Origin: Chaetomium olivaceum
Lineage: Eukaryota; Ascomycota; Sordariomycetes; Sordariales; Chaetomiaceae
Direction of reading: 5' to 3'
Assembly (NCBI GenBank): GCA_039881045.1
Contig: JAYWVB010000014.1
Coordinates: 434,001 to 498,000, forward strand
Length of the DNA stretch: 64,000 bases
In this document: piece after piece, positions 23,543 to 34,721 of the stretch
Numbering within the stretch: the stretch's first letter is position 1
Layout of the letters: every line of letters begins with the position of its first letter
Position numbers and translations under genes: made by a program
Notes under the pieces: model-generated
What the model saw: only the letters and a program-made list of their open reading frames with translations
What the model was told of the DNA's origin: nothing
The model's database searches: none

Positions 23543-25254
23543 TCAGTCGGACCAGTCAGGAGGAGACGTAGGCCAACACTCATAGTCGATCACATCCTCC
23601 CAACGAGGCATCTCATCATCCGAGTCATAACACATGTAACTACTTTCCGGCCGTGTCCCGCCCTTTCCGTTCTGTCCGCTATAGCCCTTCTTCCCCTGCA
23701 CACCCTTCTTATTTCTTCCGCTGTCACCCTTCCTTCCCTGCCAACCATAACCCCCTCTACTTTTTACCTGCCAATTTTTCACTGCCCACAATCTCAACTC
23801 CTCCGGATTTCTCAAGCACCACAAGACAACTTCTCTCGTCGCCAGCACATCCTCCAAGCTATCATGCGCCCGCCCCCCCTTCCCTCGAATCCGCACCCCC
23901 AACAACTCCTTACACAACTTCTCTAATCCCGCACACACGCGCGTGATCTTCTTCTCCACCCCGCCACCACCACTCACCCCCCCAAACAACCCGGACGCCT
24001 CCGCTGTCACCACCGCCGAATCCACCACCCTCCCATGCACAATCCCCAACGCCTTCAAATCAAACTTGACCGACTGCCCCACCACCACCGTCTCCGCATC
24101 CACAAACCCCAACACCCTCTCCCTCGCCGCCTCCCTCCCACACAACGGCTCCGCATCCTGACCCCCCGCCCCTTTCCCAGCCTGCGCCATCCGCCGCGCC
24201 GTGATCCCCGTGATCCCGCTCCGCCAGTTCCGCACCACCACGCCCGCTCCGGGCCGCACCAGCCCGCTCAGCAGCACCGCGCCCGTGAAGAAGTCCAGCA
24301 CCGATACCGAGATCGGGTAGTCGCCCTCGGCGGTCCCGGCCATCTCGCAGTCGAGCACTACGGCTGCGTGGCGGTGCGGGCTGTCGGGGTTGAGGGGCGG
24401 CGGGGGTGTGATGGTGTGCGGCGGGTTGGGGGTGAGGGCGTAACCTTCGAGGCTGAGGCGTTTGGGGGCGTGGCAGTGGGTGAGGAGGAGCGGGTGGAGG
24501 GTGCGTTGTTCGGCGGCGGTGAGGGTCGTGTAGGTTATGCCGCGGTGGATGAGCGGGGGGAGTGCGGGTGCGGGTGCGGGTGCTGGTGGTGGTGTTGGTG
24601 TTGGTTGGGCGCGTTGGTTCCTGCGGATGATGGTCGAGGGGGGATGAGGGTGGTTGAGGGGGGGATGAGGGTGGTTGAGGGGGGGTTGCGGACGGGGGCT
24701 GGGGCTGGGGCTTATGCTTGTGCTTGTGCTTGTGCTTGTGCTTGTGCTTGTGCTTGTGCTTGTGCTGCTCTCGCTTGTGCTGGTCCCGCTGCGGGGATGG
24801 TCGGGTAAGTGTTGACGTATATGGGGGGCGGCCGGGGTGCGGGCTGCCCAGTTTGCTGTTCTAAAAGCTGTTGGAGGGCGGCTATGCGACGGGCGACGTC
24901 ATGAGCTAGCGTAGCAACCTCGGAAGGGGACTGGGAGACCTGAGCATGCTGAAGGGCATGGACTGGAATATTTGGTCTTTGGGTAGCCGGGGCGTTCGCG
25001 TGGGCCCATGAAAGTGCTGGGGGTACTAGAGTAAAGTGAGGGGGCGCCTGGGGCTCTCCGATAAGTTTGAGGTGAGCCGGTGAATTTTCAAGGTGCTGTT
25101 GAAGGCTTTCCTGGCACCCGAAAAACCGGTTACAGGATTCGCAATGCGCATGTCTCGTAATTTTGGTGTGCACGAGGAGCGCATCTTGGCTGCGGAAGCC
25201 TTTACCACACTTGTCACAGTGAAAGGCCTTTGGGGCCCTTGTTTTCCCGACCAT
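23543..25254 (-). CDS. C2H2 zinc-finger / DEDDh exonuclease (REX4-like) protein, frame change at a hexamer repeat
   Basis: The gene reads as two zinc fingers followed by a 3'-5' exonuclease domain. From the ATG at 25254, finger 1 is CDKCGKGF...HTKITRH and finger 2 is CESCNRFF...HLENSPAH. A Gln/Ala- and Pro-rich linker follows. The exonuclease shows Exo I VVLDCEMAG, Exo II GQSVKFDLKAL, Exo III HDSLEDVLATREVV and the invariant Asp in VVDSAVV. The tail is Gly/Lys-rich, then acidic, and ends at 23543. The zinc-finger frame ends at TAA (24712-24714) just after a (GCACAA)n repeat. The exonuclease half runs in another frame with no ATG of its own, through HTITPPPP and LTAAEQRTLHPL. I found no phase-consistent intron. 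So this is one gene with an indel or an unseen intron, or a broken gene. Fungal proteins joining these domains exist. Confidence 0.6.
24715..24765 (-). repeat. Hexanucleotide (GCACAA)n microsatellite inside the zinc-finger/exonuclease gene
   Basis: About eight copies of TGCTTG on the plus strand (GCACAA on the coding strand) encode Gln-Ala repeats in the zinc-finger frame, or Thr-Ser in the exonuclease frame. Hexamer units keep the frame, so unit gain or loss alone cannot explain the frame change nearby. Confidence 0.85.
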
Positions 25255-25639
25255 GCCTGTTCCCTCTGGTACAGGCCGTGAGGAAGATGACCAGTATGAT
25301 GTTGTGGATTTTAGGTCGGCGGGATGACTCAAATAAATATACTCGGAGTGAGACACCAGACCTTGGGATGAGCGGGGTTTAAGAACCTCCTCTTTTTCCC
25401 GTGTTACCCGCTTGATCAAACACCAAGGCAGCGGTATTTTGCGTTCCATTGGACCAACTGGAATGGAAGTCTCGTGGTCCGGATGACTCGAACGAGGCCA
25501 TGGTAACATCAGTCTGTGGTAGGCCTCACTGCAGACAAGCCAGGATGTGCGGTGTTTATTCACCCTATCTGGAACACGCATTCTCCACAACTCTCGCCCA
25601 CCTTCTACTCCACACGTATAGATCTCAAGTCCGACCTTC

Positions 25640-26800
25640 CTATGGGTACATTGGTCTTGTAACATTGTTAACATCCCCATAAGCCTCCTTAACACCATAC
25701 GCCTTGCCAGTAGTAGCAAAGCCGGGCCAGCAGCGTGTGCAGGCCTCGCCTACGACCCTTAAAACACCCACAAATCGACACACGACATACACACTGCCTC
25801 TCACGACGACTCTCCCAGTCCGAACCTTGCCGACCCCACCAGCGATCAGCCTCAACCACGGGTGCTGCAGGATTTCTTTGGCGGTAATGCGCTGGTGGTG
25901 GTCGTAGGTATAGATGCGCCGCAGCAAATCGGCGAACAGCACGGCGTCATCGCGCGCTATGGGCCTCGTGCTCCTGGCCCAGAACGCATCATAGTCTTCG
26001 TCCTCGCCCTCGCCACTACCGCCCCCCCAGGACGCCGGAGATTGAGATAAAAATCTTGCGGATTGTCGGTGCCGGGTTCGCGAGGTTCTGATATGCCGTT
26101 GACCCACTGCTCCAGCCGGCGGACATCTGGGCCGCCGTCGGTCTGCATGTCCCGGAATCTGCTCTGTGGGGCCCCAGTAGATGGCGTATGGGATACCCGT
26201 TTTGGAACGAGAAGTCCAGCCCTCCAGTAGTCAGGCTGCCCAGGACCTGACACATCCTGGAGACTGTGGACGGCGGGTTGCATGACACCGGGTCGCAAAA
26301 CAGCTGGGTAGACGCCCACAGGCTGAACAGCATCAACCCTAGTGCCCAGATATTTGCCGCGAGGCCGTTTATAAGGCTAAAGATCGCCTCTGGGGCGAGG
26401 TATTGCCGTCGGGTGCGCGACAGACGTGGAGGAGGGCTTTCCTTTAACAATGCCTCGTCGAAGTCGAGAATGCAGAGTCGCGCTGGAAGATAATCGGGCG
26501 GCAGGAGGGTGAGGTCGACGGCTTCGTAGGCGTAGTTCGGAAGGGGCGATGGGTCTTCACAGTGGAAATACTTGAGGTCCTTCATACGCGGCTCCCCAGA
26601 GATATCGTCTCTCTGTTTATTTGCCTAGATGTACAACAACGTTGCTGAGTGTAAGGTCTGGATTGAAGGGCAAGGATGGTTAGCATACAGTCTTAACCCC
26701 AAACAAGTCACTCATGAGCAAACAAAAGCGTACCTCCATGGCAGATCCCTAGAGAGTAAAGCGTGTCTACGGCAGCACAAAAGAGACGAGGCAAGAAAAG
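25640..26800 (-). pseudogene. SRPK-like protein kinase pseudogene (kinase copy 1)
   Basis: A decayed copy of the kinase at 29.9-31.5 kb. The exon junction before the catalytic loop is preserved: TLYSLGICHG, an intron at 26658-26733, then DLTLSNVVVHLGK, so the loop reads HGD. A TAA follows at 26617-26619, where the intact copy has about 30 more residues. Next come ILDFDEALL (DFD in place of DFG), QYLAPEAIFSL and IWALGLMLFSLW. The frame then shifts near 26175 (to RLEQWVNGISEPREPGTDNP) and again near 26025 (to DDAVLFADLLRRIYTYDH...EILQHPWL). The ATP-binding N-lobe is missing or unrecognisable. Truncation, a stop and two shifts make this a clear pseudogene. Confidence 0.8.
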
Positions 26801-27732
26801 GTACCGATGTACATACCGTAGCCGTGCCATCTAATTCGGCCCTTGGTAAAGGTCATTCGACGCACCCACGCGGCAACGATCTTCCCCAACAACAACACGT
26901 AAAACCTGTCGATTGGCGGCCGAGGGCCCAACTTGGGGCCCCAAATGCCCGCGCCTCAACCCTGCGCTGTTTTAAAGCAATGGCGCGTAAAGCCTCCCAA
27001 CCCAAATATCCGGATTCGTTCAAACTCCAAGTTTTAGACAATGGCTTCCACGGCCAACAGGTCAAGGTCGAGCCCCTGAGCTGAAAATCTGAGACCTAAA
27101 GATAACACAGTCAATCACCCAGAACATGGATGATGGATCGAATTCAAGGTTATTTTGGGAACCAACCAGTCACTCAAGACCTGGGCCTTCTGACACTCTC
27201 TTCGATCTTTGATTGTACGTGGAAGAGCATCCCCGGCCCCGTGGGTAGGTAACTTTTAATCACCCCGAGCAAGTTCACAACTAACGAACCTGGCTAGTGA
27301 GAAATGGGGCCCTGCGGCACACCATCATCCACCGCCGCAACCATGCCGGGCCGTCACGAGAGGCCCGGCTGTCCCTGAACCGCTGGTAGGTTGCTTCCTT
27401 CTAGATGTTTCTAGGACCGTTAGTTCCACTCACTGCGCAATGCCCAGAGACGCTGCTCTCATCTAAAATACGCAACAAGTATGTGTTGGTCAACTTGGAC
27501 GCTACCAATACTCTTCTTCGTCCATTGCCGTCTCCCATTTTCTCGGTTGCCCCTTGACCAATATCCACTCTCCTGTCAGTGTCTCTTACTATTTTCTTTC
27601 ATGTTTATTCTTTCCTGTTTTTGATAAGGGTCTCTTCTTGTTTATCACTTTACTTGGCATTTGATCTGTTTTGTCATATTCCCCTTTTCTTCATCCCGTT
27701 TTCAGTTCCTCAGCGGTGTCTACCTCTTAACG
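26801..27732. other. Intergenic region between kinase pseudogene and His/Thr-motif gene 1
   Basis: It corresponds in position to the 1.2-kb divergent promoter region of the intact pair at 31.5-32.7 kb. Remains of kinase exon 1 may extend a little into it but could not be aligned by eye. The last 150 bases are pyrimidine-rich, as upstream of the second copy. Confidence 0.45.
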
Positions 27733-28689
27733 ATGTCGAACTTCCAGTCCAAGATAAGATCTCGTCAGACAATTGAGAGCCCGAGGAAGTATGACGAGCC
27801 AAAGATACCCATCTTATCCGATCACATCCCCCTTGAAGAAATGCCGTTCAAGGAACCCGAGATACGGTTCGGGAACAGTAACATAGAACGCCTTCCGACA
27901 AAATACAAATATGCCCTCCGCAACATTGTAAGAGCGATCGCAATCGAAGGGGGCTGGAGCACGGCTCGCATCAAGTATGTGTGTGTATGGCACGGTCGGC
28001 TTTGAGGCACGAGATCCGAGGGCTGACAATCACTTAGCAAAGACATCCACAATACCACTACATGGGGAACCCACCACAAGTCGGACCAACGGCTGCCGTC
28101 AAATGTCAATAGGAGTGGTCCTGGGATTCAGATAACGCCAGATGACCCCCACCTCACAGTAGCCATGGAGTCGGAAGAATTCCCAAGCCTCAATCGCACA
28201 ATCCATATTAACACAACGGTGGTCCCGGGAGACACTTCTCTCAGAGATCCACAGAACCGTACAGAGATTTTCGATACACAGAAGTATCCTCTCGGATTCC
28301 CGTTTGATCAGCTCAGGGCAAAGGGGCTGAGCGAACACTCGGCCCGCCTGCAACCTCCCAAACAAGAATACGCCAGGATATACAATATCTGGAGACGCAA
28401 ACAACAAAAACTAGCCAGAAAGGAAGTCATGAGGAATTTTGACAACGTTTCTGGTAACTTTCCCAAATTTCTTGGTCAGTGTCTTGCCCCAAATTCGTCG
28501 GAGTTTCTCACACCAAGTGCCCCCACCGACCGCCTCACGGACGTGACATTCCCTGATAAGAATGGATTCAGCGGCAGCACAGTAAGGCTGACAATATGGT
28601 ATCGGCATTGTAGCGCGCGGTTCTACCATTACCACTTTCGAGTGGACCGGCTTTGTCAAACCCAGCTCCAAAAGGCCCGGCTGGAGTAA
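27733..28689 (+). CDS. His/Thr-motif small protein, copy 1 (297 aa, unknown family)
   Basis: An unrecognised protein with two exons (intron 27975-28037). It is paralogous to the product at 32.7 kb. Shared blocks are the exon-1 end GGWSTARI, DIHNTTTWGTHH, TPDDPHLTVAMES, TIHINTTVVPGD and GFPFDQLRAKGLS. The PHLTV block looks like the HxTx motif of 2H phosphoesterases, but a clear second motif of that kind is lacking, so this is only a hint. A basic Lys/Arg-rich helix (IWRRKQQKLARKEV) follows. The remaining C-terminal 80 residues have no match in copy 2 and might be intron or untranslated sequence. The start ATG lies after a T-rich leader. It is divergent from the kinase pseudogene upstream, as copy 2 is from the intact kinase. 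Confidence 0.65.
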
Positions 28690-29953
28690 CAACAGGTTCT
28701 CCATCCTCGAATTTCTCTCCGAGCAGGACAATACCGACGACGTTACCGGCGACACTTCCTCCGCTAGTTTCATTCCCTCGACCACGGGAATTAGCAACGA
28801 CTGCAATAAATCCGCCGCCCAGTCTGAAACCCAGAGCCATGCAAAACCCAGCTTCGCCCACGTCGTAAGATACACCCCTCGGCCTACCACTCCCAGCAAT
28901 GCCACCGTCACACACCACCCCCAAATCTTCCATCGGCAAATCCGTCTCAGTAGCCAACACCAACTCCCTCGCTGACAACCCAAAAAGACTAACACTAACG
29001 ACCGTCCCCAAAACGACCGTAGCCACCACGACCAACAACTGGAACCCACCCACGGCACCCAAACCCTCCCCCGCCAAGAACAAGCCCCCGCCGTCCACAA
29101 GGCTCAGCACTAGGAACACGACCAACAAGCCGGCCCCTCAGCCACCGAAGACGGAGATCGACAGACATGCGGCTCCTGTGACAAAATATGTGCACTTGGT
29201 CCAGGGCCCGTGGCTGCAGGGGCCTCCCATGCCTCGCTTAGAGTCTGGGCGGGACTAAGGGGGTGGGGATATGCGCCTGGGGCTGGGGTGGTGAGGGTGG
29301 GATGGACTTGCTTGGTTTGAGCTGGGTTGGTTTCAAGTTGTGTGGTGTGTGGTGGCTGGTGTTGTTGCTTCTTTCATTGGTTTTTCTGCGTTTGTGGTGT
29401 TTTCTTTTTTGGTTGCTTTCTTAGTTAAGTTACGGCTCCATTCCTTTTATCGCAGAGTCGTTCCTCTACGAGTTGGAGAAGGTTAGCATGGATTATATGG
29501 AGCATCAGGGCACGTGCAAACGAGTAGAAGAGTCTGTTGGTTCAACTACCCACGGTATATTGTGCGGGTAAAAGAATGTTGCTTTTGGGGCGAGTATCTG
29601 GGGGTTCATATATAGACTAAATGGGGTAGATACAAGCACCTAATCTGATCGATGTCATAAGCCTAGGATAGTGGCCCATTGCCGCACCTCAAAGACCTCA
29701 CCGAGGAAGCTTTGTGTGCTTATCCCACCACATATTGTTGCCAATCTATCATGGTTTCACCATGTCCTGTGTTTCTGGGGCCTTTTATCCACCGCCTGTC
29801 CCTTCTTCTGAGCCTTCACTACCCCATCTACATCCTTCACTACCTCGTTTTCACTTCCGCAGTTCTCTATCTTGCTTCCGCCTGCCTCTGGCACATTTTC
29901 CCGGCCCGAGACCGTCCTTTCTTTACGTTTTCTTTTCCTGTTTTCTTTTGGCA
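28690..29953. other. Region with unresolved coding-like frames
   Basis: Plus-strand sequence from 28690 to about 29260 is rich in Pro, Ser and Thr in two frames (for example 28899-29258) and is mirrored by a 186-codon minus-strand frame. I could not build a convincing spliced model. It may be a C-terminal extension of the His/Thr-motif gene or a degenerate remnant. Nothing is recognised between 29260 and 29953. Confidence 0.3.
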
Positions 29954-31507
29954 CTAGTCCTCCAAGTCTGAATCTTCGATGCTGGACGAGTCCTCGTGTT
30001 CCGAGCCGCTTGTTGAACTGATCCAGTCTTGTATTTGGTCACAGTTTGGACTAGGGCTTATATCATGGGGGTCCACCACCACACTCCCAGGGTCATCGGG
30101 CTCTTGGCCTGTTTCCTGGACCCATGGGTGTTCTAGTATTTGGCTTGCCGTGATTCGCTTTGTGTGGTCATAGTTGAAAATCTTTCGGAGGAGATCGGCG
30201 AAGGGCTTTGCGTCCTCCTTCTCGATTTGTGGTGTATTCTCGGTCTCGAAATCTTTTTGTCCCGCGTGGTACCCGTTCTCGTCAATGCCCGGAACGTGCA
30301 AACAAAAGAAGTCGCGTCCAGTCCTTGGATTCATGCTACCAGCTGGGCGGCGTGGTTCACGGAAAGCGTCCACCCACTTCTCGAGAGAGTAGTTGTCCGT
30401 ATTCTCAAGAAACGTGATGGGCTTGGGTTCGCCCCGAAGATCAAGGTTCAGCTCCTCATGGACGGGCCGCCCATCCAGAAACTGGACCGACACCCATTCT
30501 TCAGGTAATTGCCCCAAATAGCGATGCATTCTCTGCGCTGTGCCTTCGGCACCGGTGCTAGACAAGAACAACGACATTGGGAATTTCAGGTTGAAGAGGA
30601 CACACCCCAAGGCCCAGACGTCTGCTGCAGGGCAATTGGTTAGGGCGAAGATGGACTCCGGCGCCAAGTATGGTGCCGGGGTCCAGGAGACATGGCGAGG
30701 AGCGTTGTCGGTCAGGAACGCCTGGTCAAAATCCAGGATGCAGATTTTGTTGGAGAAGTAACCTACCGGCAACAAAGTGAGATCGGCGGCAGCGACCACA
30801 TACTTCGGTCCGTGCGAGGGCTTCGGTATAAAACGGTCGTCGACTAAGACCGTGCGCGGTCTACCGAGCATACCGACTAGTTGTTGTTCCGTTAGATGAT
30901 CGAGCGATTTCCCAAGCCGAATCGAGAGGTTATCCATGGTAATGTCTGAAAGTAGAACCTTAGTGTTAGGGATGGGTCACTGCGATGGTAACTGGGGCAT
31001 ACACTTACCTCCGTGGCAAACACCCAAGGAGTGCATCGCGGCGAGGCTGCTGGCAAGTTGCCGAGCAAAACCCCTGACAAAGATTGGGTATAAGCGCTCC
31101 GTGGCAGTATTCAACGAAGAGAGAGGTGGTCCCAGTACCGGAAAAAGCTGGCACAAATGGCGGCCGTGCCTACTGGTATGGAATAGACGTTCGAGCTCAA
31201 CCAGGAATACCCCTGGGTTGTCATGGTCGCGTTCATATTTCTTCAGCCGGTCAAGAACTGCTGCTGGCTCGTCGTTTTCGGAATACGCTGCCGACACGAC
31301 TTTCAAGGCGACATAACGACCATGGCGGTTTGCCGAATCGCTGACAAGCCAAACGGTTCCGAATCTACCATGGCCCAATTTGTGCAGAACCGTGAAACGA
31401 TCAGCAATGCAGTCCCCGAGATGGATTGGACAGAAACCACCCTCGCGATATTTTTCGAGATCCTCGGTCTCGACGCCGATGTCAACGGACCAGTCGTTCC
31501 GAAACAT
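29954..31507 (-). CDS. SRPK-like serine/threonine protein kinase (kinase copy 2, intact)
   Basis: A complete kinase of 496 residues in two exons (intron 30946-31008). The glycine-rich loop is LGHGRFGTVW, the ATP Lys is in YVALKVVS, and the catalytic loop spans the intron as HGDITMDN. The metal-binding motif is ILDFDQAFL (DFD, not DFG), and APE is in YLAPESIF. LADLLRKIFNYDHTKRIT and ILEHPW close the C-lobe, as in SR-protein kinases. An acidic Ser/Glu/Asp tail ends the protein. The short HGD and DFD variants match the expanded SRPK-like families of filamentous fungi, which often lie in accessory regions. Activity is plausible because the core Lys, Asp and Asp are present. It is divergent from His/Thr-motif gene 2. 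Confidence 0.88.
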
Positions 31508-32701
31508 GGTGGCCAGGTATCGTTCTTTTTCAGATCGTGGGTCTAGAAACTAGTTCCAGCGATCCCGAGTTGCCCTAAAATAATGTTAAAATGTTTCGTT
31601 CCTTTTGAGAGCCGTATATGCCTAGCAAGAAAACGAATTGGGAAAGGGTCCAAATTGAGAGGTTGGAAGGCTACTTACCTACGCAGGTGGCGGATTTTCT
31701 ATAGCTTTTGTGACTATTGTTTGATGGGAGACAGGCGAGGGGAATCTAGGGCCGTTTTGAGCGGGCTCCGGGACCTGAAAGCTAAAGGTACCGAGTGCCG
31801 CGGGCAGCAAGATGGGGATTGGCCCCTTGGCGATAGCTAAGGTGCTTACCTACCCGTGTGGAGTGAATTTTCTAGAGGTAGGTGCGTTGTACCCGTCTTG
31901 TTTTTACATTTTTCAGCAACCAAGTGGTTAGGTAGTTGACAGGTTTGGCCTGCTCGGATATGACAGCACAAATTATCGCAAAGACAGGTCCTAAACGGGA
32001 GTCCTGTGATGACGAGACACAATAACCGGAACTCATAGGCTAATATGATGAACCCTTAAAAGAAACCAACGGGAAAAGAATGATGACATCTATTTGATAT
32101 ATTTCAGAAACTTGTAGGGGGAAAGTGTTCGGCGAGCTTTATCCGTTGTCCCAGGACACGATGCAATTGTCTGAATAAATTGTGGTTTCAAGCACAAACT
32201 CTTGCATCACAAGACACAAAACTAACAAGACACCAGACATTGATTGACACGTGGTGCATCTACAGCCTGACAGAGAAAGGGACTCCAAGGACAAGTACTA
32301 GGGAGTGCTGTTCCATCGGAACACTGCGTGCACACATATCTCACGAACAATGAGCCACGGGTTACAGTGGAGATGGTTTCGATTCATAAGAGTTGTTCAT
32401 GGTTTGTGGTACTGTTCTTCAAGTCCGAATCCATTATCTCGTGGCCACAATAATACCTATCTTATTTAAGCCAGGTTTAAGACTGTAAGCCGCAGATGGA
32501 CGCATAATTCAAACCCAACATCGTGTCTATATCGGCTCTTCTTGTGTAATTACCTTCCTATCATTCTTCTTCTTTTATTTGTTGCTGATTTGGTCTGTTT
32601 ATTAGTGTGGCATTCGTCTGGTCTGTCGGCCATCTACGCCGGTCGTCGATTCTCTTCCCAGGGTCCTCAGTTGTTCTCTTGCAACACAGGTACTTGGCAC
32701 C
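31508..32701. other. Divergent promoter region between kinase 2 and His/Thr-motif gene 2
   Basis: This 1.2-kb region lies between two divergent start codons, with no gene recognised. TTACCTA/TAGGTA words occur near 31675 and 31850-31880. The pyrimidine-rich end near 32540-32600 resembles the leader of copy 1. Confidence 0.45.
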
Positions 32702-33341
32702 ATGTCCAGCGTACGGCCAACCTGGGACGCGGAGCAGAGGCTCTACTTCCGCGACGGGGAACCGCTGCCTACTATCTGGTTTGCGGAAAAGGGACCTAAT
32801 GTGACCTGTACCGTGGTTTTCGAGGAGGACTTCCCGGGCTCAAGGGAGTACCGCAAAGCTCTTATTCGGCTAACAAAAGAAATTGCTGCGATTTACGGCT
32901 GGAGTCACGCTGAGATCAGGTATTCGCTCTCTTTTCTGGTTTTTTTTTGGACCCCTTTCTAACCATCACTTAAGCCTCGATATCCACTCCACCACTACGA
33001 ACGGTACACATCATGGACAAACCACAATACACATGCCGGATGATCCGCACATCACCGTCAAGATGTCATCCTGGGAAACTGGTATGCGGGCCACGTACCA
33101 TATACTCACCACGGTATCACCTGATTCTGGGGTTCCAAACCCAAAATGCCGCGAAGACATAATTAACTACCCTGGCGGTTTCCCCTACAATATCCTCAAA
33201 GCCCAAGGGTTGAGCTTGAGGTCCCAGAATATGCCCACCCCCAATGGGAAATGCAAAAGTAGGCACAGGAACTTTGTTGAAAGGAAAAAGAAAGTCGAAA
33301 ACAAAAAGGCGGAAGAAAGCGGAGGCTGGCAGGTCAAATGA
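32702..33341 (+). CDS. His/Thr-motif small protein, copy 2 (194 aa, unknown family)
   Basis: Paralogue of the product at 27.7 kb. It has two exons with an intron at 32920-32974, at the same place and phase as in copy 1, right after GWSHAEI. Shared blocks are DIHSTTTNGTHH, MPDDPHITVKMSS, YHILTTVSPDS and GFPYNILKAQGLS. The C-terminus is a basic helix (FVERKKKVENKKAEE) ending soon after. Conservation of His, Thr, Pro and Asp positions, with drift elsewhere, suggests selection on a folded domain that uses the His residues. No signal peptide or membrane segment is seen. I do not recognise a described family; the HITV block only superficially recalls 2H phosphoesterases. Confidence 0.7.
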
Positions 33342-34721
33342 CGGAGGAACCTGTCTTAGACCTGCCGATAAGCTAACCTACATACAATGCCTAGGTGTTA
33401 TCTACCTATGGCAATAAGCGTCCCCGTCAAGCCGCCGGTCAGCTCCGGCTCGGATGGCAACTCTCGCGGAAACCGCAGACCCGGTAGGTTCGGAACGCTC
33501 ACACCAAAAGCCGGGGGAAGAGGATGCAAAGATAAGGATTCGCAATCGGGAAGCCCTTACCCGTATTCATATACGCGGTGGCCGACGGATTATGAATCCA
33601 CCAACTATACAAAGATCAAGCAATAAATAAGATACCAAAACTATGTAGTTATATTCACACATATCCCCCCCTCGTTCTTTTGACATCTCAGTTTTGGCCA
33701 TTTGCTCGTACTTCCTCGGACAAAACTCTCCTCCAGTTGGACTTGCCCTCCAATAGCCCATAACGATATCACCCCCGGTCCCCCCTATATCCCCTTTTCA
33801 GCTCGCTGTCCACCCGTTTCCATCTTATACTCACGATTCCTACACTTATAGAAAGGGGTTCTTCTCGGCTAAAAATGCACTAGTTTTTATTAGCGGACTT
33901 ACTACCGGTCTATACAACGAAGCTCGCCGCTGCCGTTGGCCGTCCGGCCGGCGAGCGCGTGACAAACTCTGCGGGTAATTACTCGAATTCGTCCAGGTTC
34001 CGCACCGTAAGGTACGCGAAAGATCCCAGAGCGCTTCAGTACCAGTTATCAGCGCTGCAAGAGCAGCTAGGGGCGTCGGTACGGACGTCTGGCCGGCTGA
34101 AGCAAACACCAGGATCGATTAGTCTTCTAATGCGAATAACTGCGTCATTGGCAGACTTGTGGTCAAGCCCGGTCGCCAGCAGGTCAACCTCCATCGCCCT
34201 GGACCGCTGCGATTTTGGCACCACGCAGCGACCGCACTGCAACCTGTGCATCGGCCGGAGAAGAGAAAGCACAGCTGCAATGTGATTCATCTTAGGCCAA
34301 GCCACTCTGGGATTGGTTTCACCACACGGCATGTGGCTTGTTCTCGTCATGCAAGCTGTCGGCGGTATCAACTGGCTGAACAGAGACCGACATCAGCCCG
34401 CCGCCACGCCAAGGCAATGGCTTTCCAATCGTCGTGCGTGCACCCCAATGCCACAAAATGTCGAGACCACACGACCACAGAGTTAGGCACAACCTACCAG
34501 GTATCCTCGCCGCTTGTTTCCAGATTCGGCCCATCATGTTCAGGCAAGCTGTGGTCTCCCATGCTAGTCTCGAGGAACCATCATGTCCATCCACCCGACG
34601 GTGCACGCACTCTTGATCTTATTCGGAGCGTCCAGCGCCAAATTTCCTACTCTCCTTTTCTTTTCTTCTGACGGCGATTCCTCATCCAAGCCTGTCTGGT
34701 ACATATTACGATGCTGCACCG
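33342..34721. other. Intergenic region holding a truncated gene duplicate
   Basis: Apart from the duplicate described separately (33700-33912), this gap holds only short frames. The stretch just before 34722 is the leader of the kelch gene. Confidence 0.4.
33700..33912 (+). pseudogene. Truncated duplicate of the DUF1749 hydrolase 5' end
   Basis: About 210 bases match 37465-37671, the start of the hydrolase gene, in the same orientation and 3.8 kb away. The words ATCCCCTTTT, GTCCACCCGTTTCCATC, GAAAGGGGTTCTTC and GTTTTTATT are shared in order. Differences are mostly C to T or G to A: the ATG of MSTLAS is ATA here, and GGCGGACTCACC is AGCGGACTTACT. The match stops abruptly near 33912. The loss of the start codon and the truncation show it is not a gene. 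The transition bias fits RIP or simple neutral decay. Confidence 0.8.

Noticed and set aside
28411..29128. A minus-strand hydrophobic, Gly/Val-rich protein
   Set aside because: It is the mirror image of Pro/Thr-rich plus-strand sequence and antisense to the His/Thr-motif gene; the composition is what an antisense frame would give.
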